Assembly: GCA_943737045.1 (NCBI GenBank)
Contig: CALSFV010000330.1
Span: 186,001 to 250,000, forward strand
DNA from: Parapristionchus giblindavisi
Lineage: Eukaryota; Nematoda; Chromadorea; Rhabditida; Diplogasteridae
DNA length: 64,000 nucleotides
Reading direction: 5' to 3'
Below, piece by piece: positions 34,445 to 43,489 of the stretch. Below the pieces are notes generated by a model, which was given only the letters and a program-made list of their open reading frames with translations, was not told where the DNA came from and did not search any database. The first letter of the stretch is position 1; each line of letters begins with the position of its first letter. Both the position numbers and the translations under genes were made by a program.

Positions 34445-34876
34445 CAAGGGGATGGTCGCAACTGGTCCTGTCCATATGAGATGGCAATAACATGACTAGG
34501 ATCAGTTTTCGATGCTGATTACGAATCCGTTTTCAGAAAGTGCCTAATCGACCTGATTTTCGAGGAAATCGATATTTTCATTCGGAAAATCGTGTGGTTT
34601 CCTGCGCAAACCGTCCGGGTGGGCTGGTGAACTCTTCTATAAACTTTCGCAATAGTTTACCTTACATTGCCGGATATTTCCGATGCAATCCAGATAGTTT
34701 GTGAAGGAAACTGCACGACTTTTCGAATTAACAAGCCGAATTTCAATACCGATTTTCTCGGAACAGAGGTCGATTAGGCATTTTCCGAATACGGATTCGT
34801 AATCAGCATCGAAAACTGATCCTAGTCATGTTATTGCCATCTCATATGGCCAGGACCAGTTGAGACCATCCCCTTG
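34445..34876. mobile_element. Foldback MITE, PIF/Harbinger-like, copy 1
   Basis: Arms of about 200 bp mirror each other around a short centre near 34650. Termini are CAAGGGGATGGTC and GACCATCCCCTTG. TTA stands on both sides (34442-34444, 34877-34879). A 3-bp TTA or TAA duplication is characteristic of PIF/Harbinger elements. The element at 46364 has the same CAAGGG ends and the same TTA duplication. Confidence 0.85.
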
Positions 34877-34879
34877 TTA

Positions 34880-35640
34880 AAGACTTTCGATCAAAAATTG
34901 AAAGTGATGATTAGAAAAAAACAAGAGAATCTATTCTAGATAGTCATTCTTTACATAGTTTCTTTTCTAACACAACCTCCTTTAAAACCATTCTTTCATT
35001 AGTTTAACTCTAATTGACCACATATCATATCGGAATTAACATATAATAATTTAATTGAGTTAGAACGGGTTGTTAGCACATCCACAAACTTAGTTTTCAG
35101 TCTTGGGGCTCAAATGTGCAACCCAGCTTGAAATCGGAGTCAGAGCCATTCCGATTATTTGCATGCGCTTCCCTACTTGGTGTCTCCACTCTCACGATGT
35201 TTCAGAAGAACAGGACTTTTCACTAAAGAACGAGAAATTATCAGAGTGTCATTTAAAACCATTTTCGATAAACACCCAACACCTTTACACTGTGCTTAAC
35301 TCTAAACTCTGTCCAAAAACCATTTGGCTTGTCTTCATATATCGCGCCATTCCCCACTGAAAACTATGGTAAGCACACATTCGCATACGCGGTTTCCGGG
35401 TTTGATGAAACGTGACGAAAATTAGAGTACAATTTTTGAACTCAGCGTGGTCGTTTTGCCCCTACTTGATGTGAAAATCATTGAAACAGAATGTTCATAA
35501 AAAAGTTAGTTCACGATTCACGGTCATTCTATGTTACCTCTGTCACTCACTAGACGTTAACGCAGGGAGAGCGAAAATGCATCAAGTGAAAAATTGCAAA
35601 AATGATTGGTCACGATTGGGAGATGATTTCTTTTGCTGAT
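34880..35640. other. Non-genic
   Basis: No supported exon. The sequence is unique and AT-rich at this resolution. Confidence 0.4.
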
Positions 35641-35642
35641 CC

Positions 35643-35727
35643 TTCTGGGGGGATTGAACCTTAATGCCGACCAACCGATCCGGTTGATTGTCCGAGCTCT
35701 TATCCTCTAGACCATGGGTCCCTATTG
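35643..35727 (-). tRNA. tRNA-like sequence, probably a pseudogene
   Basis: The minus strand has an A-box-like CATGGTCTAGAGGATAAGAG and a B box AAGGTTCAATCCC about 45 bases apart. A CGG/CCG anticodon-like stem lies between them. Acceptor and T stems pair poorly, and the anticodon loop would have eight bases. It is therefore more likely a degraded tRNA or a tRNA-derived repeat than a functional gene. Confidence 0.4.
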
Positions 35728-35729
35728 TG

Positions 35730-36200
35730 TCATGTGTCAAAGGATCTAGATATACTCGCTCACACCCGTTCTTATATACCGATGCATGGCTCCTCCCATA
35801 TTTGGTAAACCCTATTTATATAACGATGCTGACTCCACCCATTTAAATTCGCGGGCTTGGACACCGAGTTCAGACAATAACAACTCCAAAGTCTTTATTA
35901 TTTCGGAAGATGAGATCCAAGTAACAGGACGCAACGCTGCTACTTGGATTGTGGATAAACAGCAAGATCCTCCTCCATAGCGCTGATCATCAGAAATGGT
36001 TGAGTTCTCCTTCTGATGACGTCATCAGCAACAACGACGAAGACGCCCTGAAGAATGATAGAATCAGGCTTATTCAACGATTTCAACTTTGTCACGAATT
36101 TCTGCATGTCCAGGACCCTACCAGTACAGTACCAGAAGACATCTCTTTCATTGAAATATTTAGTTATTTTAGTTGGTTTATTTTAAAGTCATACATCGAA
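35730..36200. other. No clear gene
   Basis: Plus-strand open frames (35786-35980, 35949-36224) are somewhat protein-like (FIISEDEIQVTGRNAATW) but lack convincing splice sites, and I could not join them. Their GC content is higher than the flanks. Confidence 0.3.
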
Positions 36201-36205
36201 CTAAT

Positions 36206-36290
36206 TGGAAACTCTCCTCTTTGACAATACTCTAGCTTTATTGTTTGCGATAGAGTGTTGCCAGAGCGGAGAGTCAAATTAGATTGGTGT
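36206..36290. repeat. Hairpin repeat, TTGACAATACTCT family
   Basis: CTCTCCTCTTTGACAATACTCTA is mirrored by TAGAGTGTTGCCAGAGCGGAGA, forming an imperfect stem around AGC-rich loop sequence. Relatives at 43567-43650, 49735-49800 and 51930-52000 keep the order ACTCTCC / GACAA / CTCTC / GAGAGTNTTG. Confidence 0.6.
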
Positions 36291-36342
36291 GCGCCTTTCA
36301 AACCAGGCCCCTTTAAGCCCCGCCCATCAAAGCTCCGCCCAC

Positions 36343-37212
36343 CTGCATCTTCCTGATACAGAGTCCATCGGTGCATCGGAAGGCGAGCTTCTCATCGCAC
36401 TTCGGACAGCTTCTAGCACACGGTCGAATGTGTCACGAGCACGCCTCCGCTTTGGGATATCTGTAGTTTACGCGTAAGCTCCGCCCACACAGACTCCGCC
36501 CCCTACCGTCTTCCATTACATCTACAGTAACAGAGTATACCGTAAGAACTAAAACATATACCGTGACCCATGAAACCTCCCCATACCGTACCAGTTCGTC
36601 GCTTCCATCAGGGCAGTTCACAACGCCGTCGCACAGCTGCGACTTGGCGATGCAGCGTCCGAGGGGCTTTCACATCTGTAATTGGTGCTATTTGACTCCA
36701 CCCAGTTTAAGCTTCACCCTTTTAAGCTCCTCCCATAGGGTTCCTCTTACCTGGGCTCCACGATTGCACGCCTTGCAGTCCTTCTCGTCATCATCTTGAC
36801 GGCAGTCAGGCTCGCCATCAGAAACTCTCCGCCACTACTGTTCGAGATGAGAATGAAGGCGATGGGGACCGCCGCTATTACCAGACCGATGACGACTATG
36901 ATCGCGATGATCAGCACGAACGACGGCATCTGGAAAAGTCAGTTCGTGATTAACTGCGTTGTGTAAGTGGATACTGTAGCCGCCTAAACTCACATGGTGC
37001 AGGCATCGACAGCACTTGTCGCCCATCGCGTCCCTCAGCGACTCCGCATGCATCTGCATCTTCATCCAGAGACTCCTCGGTAGGATTACACTTGGGATAC
37101 GGTAGTTCAGTGGGTCAGATGGATGACTACCGTAATCACACACATGGACCCGCCGGTTTCCCCGTTGCCATGGTACATTTTTTGGTGTTGTGTAGGCGTC
37201 CTGACGGAATGC
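36343..37212 (-). pseudogene. Broken gene for a membrane protein with LDL-receptor class A repeats
   Basis: Exons on the minus strand: 37212-37144 (AFRQDAYTTPKN), 37065-36994 (a possible start MKMQM, ending in the cysteine-rich KCCRCLHH), 36929-36751, 36675-36592 and 36460-36343. The third exon opens with a signal-anchor helix (SFVLIIAIIVVIGLVIAA) and ends with an LDLa tail (DGEPDCRQDDDEKDC) in a different frame, so a frameshift lies between them. The fourth reads GRCIAKSQLCDGVVNC then PDGSDEL, a clear LDLa signature, but has TGA where the second Cys of the module belongs. The fifth has another TGA, then CPKCDEKLAFRCTDGLC. LDLa modules bind calcium and ligands outside the cell, so the intact product was probably a type II surface protein. 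A frameshift plus two TGA codons make a pseudogene the simplest reading. Confidence 0.7.
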
Positions 37213-37214
37213 CT

Positions 37215-37980
37215 GGAAATAGTAGATAAATCAATAATTAGCTACTAATCAATAATTGTTAATCGATTTTGAGAATGCTGACGAATCAAAAAAGGATTTG
37301 ATGGTTTGTGATACAGAGCGAAAATCAAAGTTATCAAAGATCAAGAAGATCAAAGATCAAAGATCAAAGATCAAACCTCAACAGCAGTTCTTCCAGTACT
37401 GTACTCTCCGTGACGACCAAACTCCGGCTCAACAGGATGGGCCATCTACAGTGGGGACGTGTGAAGATCGAGTGCTGATGGGAAAGGAGAGGAGGCACTG
37501 TAAACGTCAAAGATACTTAGGCGAGATGTGGATGTGGGTGACACAAGTAGACGTGGAAAAGAAATCAATAATATTTATGAACGAGTGATCTACCGAAAAC
37601 AATATCACATTGAATGAAACACTGCCTAACACGCATTAATCTAGCAATAAGCTTAAAACAAAGTGGCCTAGCAATGAAGTACGCTTGAGAACTACCAAGA
37701 AAACCTATGCACCACTAGCAAATCAAACACGCGAGCATGAACAACAATCAGACAAACAACAGCTATGAACGAGACTGGGAAGGAGATCGAGATAGATAGA
37801 AGATAGAAGAAAGAGACTGAGGTCGATTGAACAGAGCGAGAGGGTAGATCATCCGCTCTTGTCCCCTACTCTGTTCCCTTGCAATCGATCGATAACGCTG
37901 TCTATCTCGATTCGATTACGAAAACATCGAGGGTCACGTCTGTAGTCTTGTTTCAAATGCACATTTGCTATTATGGTCAA
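37215..37980. other. No clear gene; GATCAAAG array
   Basis: GATCAAAGATCAAAGATCAAAGATC stands at 37348-37372. A plus-strand open frame (37256-37588) crosses it but has repeat-driven composition (KIKKIKDQRSKIK). Nothing else is supported. Confidence 0.4.
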
Positions 37981-38274
37981 GGGATCGAGCAAATGGTCTT
38001 TGATCTTTGATCTTCACGACAGAGTTCAATTGATTTAAACGAGTATCCAAGCTAAATGTGAATGGTATATGGTCGTACTTTCTTATAGACAAAGAAAGAA
38101 GAGGAAACTGAGATTGAACTCAAAGAGGAGAATCACAAATTTAGAATATTATTAGGAAGGACCAGTAAACAAAAAGAAAAGTTCAAATATCTAGTTTAAA
38201 ATGGAACTAACAATTATGAACAACGCCGATACGCAAATGAACAAATGAAGTTAAAAGATAGGCCAAACATCCGA

Positions 38275-38355
38275 AAATCCCGAGAGAGGTAGAGGGAGAG
38301 GGAGAGAGGGGGAGGGCGAGAAGGAGAGGGAGAGAAGGAGAGGGAGAGGGAAGCG
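38275..38355. repeat. Purine tract of GAGAGG/GAAGGAGAGG units
   Basis: Nearly uninterrupted purines on the top strand. Matching tracts occur at 24780-24870. Low-complexity sequence only. Confidence 0.7.
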
Positions 38356-38950
38356 AGACGAAGATAGGCAGAGAGTGATCCAAGGGACTGGACAAATTTC
38401 TAAGTAGAAGCAGAAGAAAACCAAAATTAAATGAACAATAGCATAGTGAAAAAGGCGGGAAGAGATCGAGACCGATTGGGCAGATTAGTAAACAATTATG
38501 GATCATGTCTCTCTTTCTCTCACCTCTCTCACACTTCCTCACTCTCTCTCATATCTGCACAGTCTCTGCTTTGATCAAAGAACGATCACTCACGGCGTGG
38601 GAAGAATTCGTGGTTAGAACATGCTAGAGAAAGAGGGAGATGGTGAGAGAAGACGCGAAAGGAAAGAGATAGACAACGAAAATATTTCTTGGCACAGTGC
38701 CAAGAACATGCAATAATTTAGCCTTGGATAATGATCATTTTGTAAACAAAAAATAAATTTTAAATTCCTTTCAACATTTTTTTCGCGTAAGAAATCTAAA
38801 TTAATGAAAATAAAGTCACTTCTCGATTCACACAGTTTGACGATTTGTCTACAGTTTATTTTGCGGCATCTCTCTTCGGCAGGTTGCGAAAGCATTTGTC
38901 GCCTTTACAATGGTTTTAATTTGTTATATTTTCATAATTCTTCCTTCAGA

Positions 38951-39098
38951 GGCCGTATGCATGAACGCCGGCAAACCGTTTGTCCGACTAACGTGGCGTC
39001 AAAAGCGTAGGCGGAGGATTTTCGGCAAACGCCTCCGCCTACGGTTGTGACGTCACGTTTGTCGGACAAACGGTTTGTCGGCGTTCATGCATATGCCC
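38951..39098. mobile_element. Palindromic MITE with TGACGTCA arms, copy 2
   Basis: GGCCGTATGCATGAACGCC opens the element and GGCGTTCATGCATATGCCC closes it. The long arms mirror each other (CGTAGGCGGAGG / CCTCCGCCTACG). The right arm has TGACGTCA; the left has GTGGCGTCA. CAG flanks each side just outside AGGCC and GCCCT. It lies 46 bp upstream of the H2B fragment. Confidence 0.85.
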
Positions 39099-39144
39099 TC
39101 AGTAAGCCCTAACACATCGCCCCTAACCAACCCTCATCGTCAGT

Positions 39145-39255
39145 ATGCCACCCAAGCAATCCGCCAAGGGAGCCAAGAAGGCCGCCAAGTCCCAGAAGAC
39201 AACCCGTACTAGAGACAAGAAGAAATGAAAGTCAAGAAAGGAGTCCTAGTCAATG
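39145..39255 (+). pseudogene. Histone H2B N-terminal fragment
   Basis: ATG at 39145 opens MPPKQSAKGAKKAAK, the nematode/animal H2B start. The tail then diverges (SQKTTRTRDKKK) and meets TGA at 39226-39228 where an Arg codon is expected (CGA to TGA), followed by KSRKES and another stop where the Tyr of KESYS should be. Homology ends near 39255. The globular domain is missing. H2B pairs with H2A in the nucleosome; an H2A fragment lies 3.5 kb downstream on the same strand, so a histone cluster may have decayed here. Confidence 0.85.
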
Positions 39256-39353
39256 ACGGTCAGTGGCATTTCTTACTTTATTTTTCGTCGAAAGGTCTTC
39301 CGCCATTTGTCTAAAGAGTGCCGAATTCATTCTTCATATTTTTGGAGAGAAAA

Positions 39354-39485
39354 CATAGGTGGCCGCGTGAAAACGAATTCTTTTTGCGCACGGCCTTGCC
39401 TTCCCTTGCTGGACTTAGCTTTGCATCGCGAAAATTGGAAAATTTCCAGTTAAATCTGCAAAAAATGGCCATGCGCATAGCCATG
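39354..39485. mobile_element. hAT-like MITE, CATAGGTGGG family, truncated copy
   Basis: CATAGGTGGCCGCGTGAAAACG leads into GCCTTGCCTTCCCTTGC and GGCCATGCGCATAGCC, as in the reverse complement of 55629-55821. The right terminus is not found, so the copy is truncated. Confidence 0.6.
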
Positions 39486-39489
39486 ATTT

Positions 39490-40040
39490 TACTTGTATCC
39501 GCGGTCATGCTCGGATTTAAACACCTCAATAGTATCGAACGATTGTGTATTTTTGTAAATAGGTACGAAATCTCTTTATATGGGTAAACACTATGGTGGC
39601 GAGAATGTCTCTTCACTCACCTATATTGCCACCCTCCAACTGGTGAGCAGTCTCTAACTGCTCACCCATCCCCCCCCCCCCCTGCCTGGCAGCCGTTCGT
39701 TGATGTCATTGGTGAGTCGAAAAACAGTTCTTTTTCGACTCACTTGCTCAGTAGTGCCGAAAGATTGTCAATTTTTCTAAATAGGAACGCAATCTCTTTA
39801 TATTGGTAAAGATCGCGTATGATTCGCGGGCTACAACGCCTATCCTTGTTGAAAAAAAAACCTATCCTTGTTGGCTTACCTTAACTTATGAACTTAGTGA
39901 GCGTTAAAGGTTAAGTCAAAATCATAACCTTACTTTTTTGACTAGCTATAATTGTATAGCTTAATTTACCTTAACTACTTTGACTTATGACCTTAGCGAG
40001 GGTGAAAGATTAAGTGATAACCTTAACATTATCTTTTATT
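39490..40040. other. Non-genic
   Basis: Contains two related blocks, GTATCGAACGATTGT / TTTTTGTAAATAGGTACG (39530-39565) and GTGCCGAAAGATTGTC / AAATAGGAACGC (39753-39790), plus a C run (39670-39681). No exon. Confidence 0.4.
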
Positions 40041-40046
40041 TTGTAG

Positions 40047-40520
40047 TGGTCAGACCACTCATCGTTTCTTCTCCCACACCAAGGACGTTCACCCCGTTGT
40101 CTTCTCGGCCGACAATCGTCAGATCGTCTCCGGATCTCACGACTAGAAGATCAAGGTGTGGAACACCCTCGCTCAGTGCAAGTACGCCATCACTGTAAGT
40201 TTTCTCTAGTATGATTGCTTCATTATCCAAATTTGTTCATTTTAATTTTATTCTTTTTAGGAGGATTGTCACACCGACTGGGTATCCACTGTCACATTCT
40301 CTCCTTCCACCCGCGACCTTGTCTTTGTCTCCGCTGGATGGGACAAGATTGTCTTGTCAAGGTATGGTCTTAATTTTGCTTTTGCATTACCTTTGCCCAA
40401 CTCTATGAATCTTATTTGCTATTGCATCCAGGCCATGCTTTGGGATCTCAACGAGGGCAAGCACCTCTACACCCTTCCTGGAAACGACATCATCAACGCC
40501 CTCACTTTTTCTCGCAACTG
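40047..40520 (+). pseudogene. RACK1 pseudogene, three partial exons
   Basis: Segments 40047-40194, 40261-40361 and 40432-40520 encode WD repeats of the ribosome-bound scaffold RACK1: [21 protein letters not shown], then KIKVWNTLAQCKYAI; EDCHTDWVSTVTFSPS and VSAGWDKIV; AMLWDLNEGKHLYTLPGND. TAG at 40144-40146 replaces a codon after SGSHD. In the second segment TTGTC is duplicated (40352-40361 region), so VKVW is out of frame. About 40 residues between VKVW and AMLW are missing, as are the N-terminal part and the last blades. Introns with GT-AG remain. Wording such as LAQCKY and LPGND matches the nematode protein. Confidence 0.9.
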
Positions 40521-40890
40521 GTAATTTTATTGTTTACTTACTGTTTAATCAGTAAATACAGCTTTGTAGGTTTTGGTATAGTGGAATCCGAAATTTGTAT
40601 TTCACGAGACCCTTAAAATAGTAAAGACGACAACTTTGGAGTAATTAAATGATTCATGAAATTCTTCAGGAGTTGTAGTAGCGATGCACATTGGGGGGGG
40701 GGGGTTTCCCCGAGTTGAATACCCTGGTGTATTGGTTTTTTATATACTTTACAATCGTAAGAACGAAAGGCTAAGAAACAGAGACGAAAGAGTAGAAAAC
40801 ATCGAGAGTTTTCTCCGATTTTCTTTTCCTTTCTAAACTTTAGAATAAAACAAAAGTGGCAGGAACCCCCAACTGATCTCGTGCGATAAT

Positions 40891-41082
40891 CATACATTTT
40901 CGATACCCGTGTTGTTTATTTTTTTATAATGGGTCAATTCTCGAAATAGGGTGGGTTGATTCACAAAATTCGTTATTTTCGCTTAAAAATCATCTTTTTA
41001 GCTTCCCTTTTTTATCAAGTGGCCTAAAATGAACCTCATATAGTGGGTCAATCCTCGCACCGCGAGGGTATGAAAATGTATG
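40891..41082. mobile_element. MITE with CATACATTTTC ends, copy 1
   Basis: CATACATTTTCGATACC at the left is mirrored by GGTATGAAAATGTATG at the right. The interior has GGGTCAAT and TTCGCTTA words shared with 54762-55249 and with a one-ended copy at 41951-42060. Confidence 0.7.
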
Positions 41083-41222
41083 GCGATAATAATTTCACTG
41101 TTTTTTTTTGTATTTTATGATAATACTAGGGAGCTTAAGGTATCGGCTTAGTTACAAACGAGCCATTTCGAAAAGTGAATCCATCTTTACTGTATGAATC
41201 AATAATGCATTCTCATAATCAG

Positions 41223-42392
41223 ATTCGTATTCTTCCCATCATCGTCAACTGCATTGAATCTCTCATCATGGCGTTAACCCGATGCGTGTGGAGGACCCTA
41301 CCGAAACCTCCGATTCAGACGTGAGTTTATGTCATTCATATTAATCTTAAGAAACATAAAAACACCGGGCTGAGAATTATTTGGCAAATAAAGTGTATTT
41401 TTCAGAGGGACAAAAAGTAGCTTAAAACGCGAATGTGCAACTTTCGAAAACTTTTTCCATGTATATTTACACCAGGAAATCAAAATTTGAACGAATTATC
41501 GCCCCTCATGTACAGGGCCGATCATGGGTACGGTATTGATTATTTCGTAAGTGAAGCCAATTAGTTACGGTATTGGTCCTACTTTCGTCATACTGTAGAT
41601 AGTTTGGTTGATACTGTAGGCTTATAGTAGATGAGTTCTTGAGCAGAAATATGCACACCTCTTTTTTTATATAGATTGTATTGCAATCATTAATCTTTTA
41701 TGTTCGAACTTTAATCTCTTCATTTATTCAGCTACTCTCCTCATCTGTCCTTCCTACGCCCTCTCGTTCTACTTCACGACGGAGATGGCGTTAGTTTATT
41801 GATTTATTGAATTGATGGAGGATAGCAATATTGATTGATTGATTGAGAATATGGATCTTTTTTTATTTCTTTATATTTTGTAGCAAATAATAATATGTTG
41901 TATTTGGTTATATTGTTCTTTGTAAAACGCATTGGATATATGTGATAAGGCACATACATTTTCGATGCACTCGACGTTTTTGCATAGTGGGTCGATTTGG
42001 AAAATTCGTTGTTTCGCTTATAAATCGCCATTTTTACCTTCGTTTCATATCAATCGGCCTGATTGTAGTCTGATCAATCAATGAAAACATTATAACTGTT
42101 AGCAATGAAAACATTATAACTGTTCATATCCCATCCGGTTTTGGTCAATTAGTTATCGATTGATAGTATAACATCAATCGATAATGTAATAATTGGTCAA
42201 GAGTGAGAGGAGTTTCTCTAGAAATGGGTCTATTCGAAAGATTTAGGATTATTTTATTTATTTATTTATTTCTTTATTCCATCAAATATAATAATAAAAG
42301 GTGATATGTGATATTTAATTTCGTTTTTTTTAGTTTGCCCGTCTGGACGCACACGGCGTATCGACGAGACCAGGGAGACTATGGAGGATTCA
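41223..42392 (+). CDS. Two candidate exons, unknown
   Basis: 41223-41320 (acceptor AATCAG, donor GTGAGT) reads IRILPIIVNCIESLIM and ends in phase 2. A segment starting near 42335 after TTTTTTTTAG and ending before GTACGA at 42393 reads LPVWTHTAYRRDQGDYGG in the matching phase. Neither is recognised and the link is a guess. They may be relics between the RACK1 and H2A fragments. Confidence 0.2.
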
Positions 42393-42723
42393 GGTACGAT
42401 AGACGATGGGGTACTGTAGTCATTCCAGGGATACTGTAGATAGAATACTGTTCTGATATATGGGACCATAGGTGGGTACGTGAATTTGGCCCTAGATTTT
42501 GGTCACAAGGAGTCCCCAATTGTTTCTGTTAAGCTATCCTTTTTATATTATATCAATTCTGACGGTTGTAGGGCTCATAGTGTATTCTGCATTGTGTTAC
42601 ATTGAATGATACATTATTTTTGACTCGTTTTCGGAATATTGAGAAGGAGTGTGGTAGAGTGCGATATCTGTTCAATATTTGCTTTGAATTATCGATTGAT
42701 CTACCTATAATCTTGAACATTCA

Positions 42724-43020
42724 GTTCACGATGGTCCCTACAAGAAGACCAGAATCAACCCTCGCCATCTCCAGCTTGCCGTCCGCAACGACGAGGAGCT
42801 GAACAAGCTCATGGCTGGAGTCACCATCGCTCAAGGAGATGCCCTTCCCAACATCGACGCCGTTCTTCTCCCCAAGAAGACCGCCGGAGAAAAGGAAGAA
42901 ACGCCTCGCTTAGCACTCACGGCTAAACCCAGAACCCAACGGCCCTCTTTAGGGCCACAATCCTATACCAAAACAAGTTTGATCTCAAATATGTCTATGA
43001 ATAAAGCTCATGCAGTATAG
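42724..43020 (+). pseudogene. Histone H2A C-terminal fragment
   Basis: From about 42742 the frame reads [19 protein letters not shown], then [18 protein letters not shown] and [12 protein letters not shown], the H2A C-terminal half. The N-terminal half is absent; homology starts after an acceptor-like TTCAG. The frame does not stop after KEE but runs on through the histone stem-loop to TAG at 43018-43020, adding about 39 non-histone residues. So the normal stop is lost or shifted. H2A pairs with H2B in the nucleosome. Confidence 0.85.
42941..42956 (+). terminator. Histone mRNA 3' stem-loop
   Basis: GGCCCT, loop CTTT, AGGGCC, with ACCCAAC before and ACAA after. This is the conserved six-base-pair, four-base-loop element bound by SLBP at the ends of animal replication-dependent histone mRNAs. 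It lies 40-50 bases after the last H2A-like codon, as expected, but inside the read-through frame. Confidence 0.9.
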
Positions 43021-43320
43021 CATTGTGGATTTGAGATCACTCACACAGATATTACGGTAGGGTCGGGTCGACTACCGAAGTTTGGAAGGAAAACCTGTGC
43101 CTCTCCATAAACCGTTTCTATTCTGTGAGAGATAAACGTATGTACAGGGTTCTATGTGAGAGCATGAATTCAGATGTCAGTGTAGTCAAGGTCGATTACG
43201 ATAATCTAGATATGCGTTTGTTAGCCTCTCCAATAATCCGCCTCGGTTTTTTGACGTAATATTGCAGTTCAAATCAGTGAGATAACAACTATTTGCATAT
43301 CGTGAATACAATTTTTAAAG
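42957..43320. repeat. Histone 3' flank, copy 1
   Basis: From ACAATCCTAT onward this flank matches 58497-58918: TCAAATATGTCTATGAATAAAGCTC, GGGTCGGGTCGACTACCGAAGTTTGGAAG, AACGCATA..TTAGCCTCTCCAA in reverse order, GACGTAATATT and AACTATTTGCATATC. Copy 2 has no histone gene or stem-loop next to it. Indels break any shared frame, so it is non-coding. The ATTTGCAT at the far end equals the octamer found in histone promoters. Confidence 0.8.
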
Positions 43321-43369
43321 TTTCGTTAGTTGATATGATGATGAAGATGTGTTCTTACAATTAGTCTCT

Positions 43370-43450
43370 CAGTGTCCATCTATGTAGATCTATAAATGTC
43401 CTTTGATGAGGCCAGTCGGTAATCTATATTCTACATAGATGGTTCAGGAA
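43370..43450. repeat. Inverted repeat, 13-bp arms
   Basis: CCATCTATGTAGA (from 43376) pairs with TCTACATAGATGG (ending 43442) across a 40-base centre. Function unknown. Confidence 0.6.
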
Positions 43451-43489
43451 TAGATTACGGTAGGCTAATCAATCAATAAATTGATTTTT

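Noticed and set aside
42602..42802. Plus-strand frame over the H2A segment
   Set aside because: It is out of frame with the H2A similarity, which lies in the frame ending at 43020.
43020..43240. Spliced-leader RNA suggested by TACCGAAGTTTGGAAG
   Set aside because: Only a short likeness to the SL1 core; no donor GGTAA or Sm site follows.
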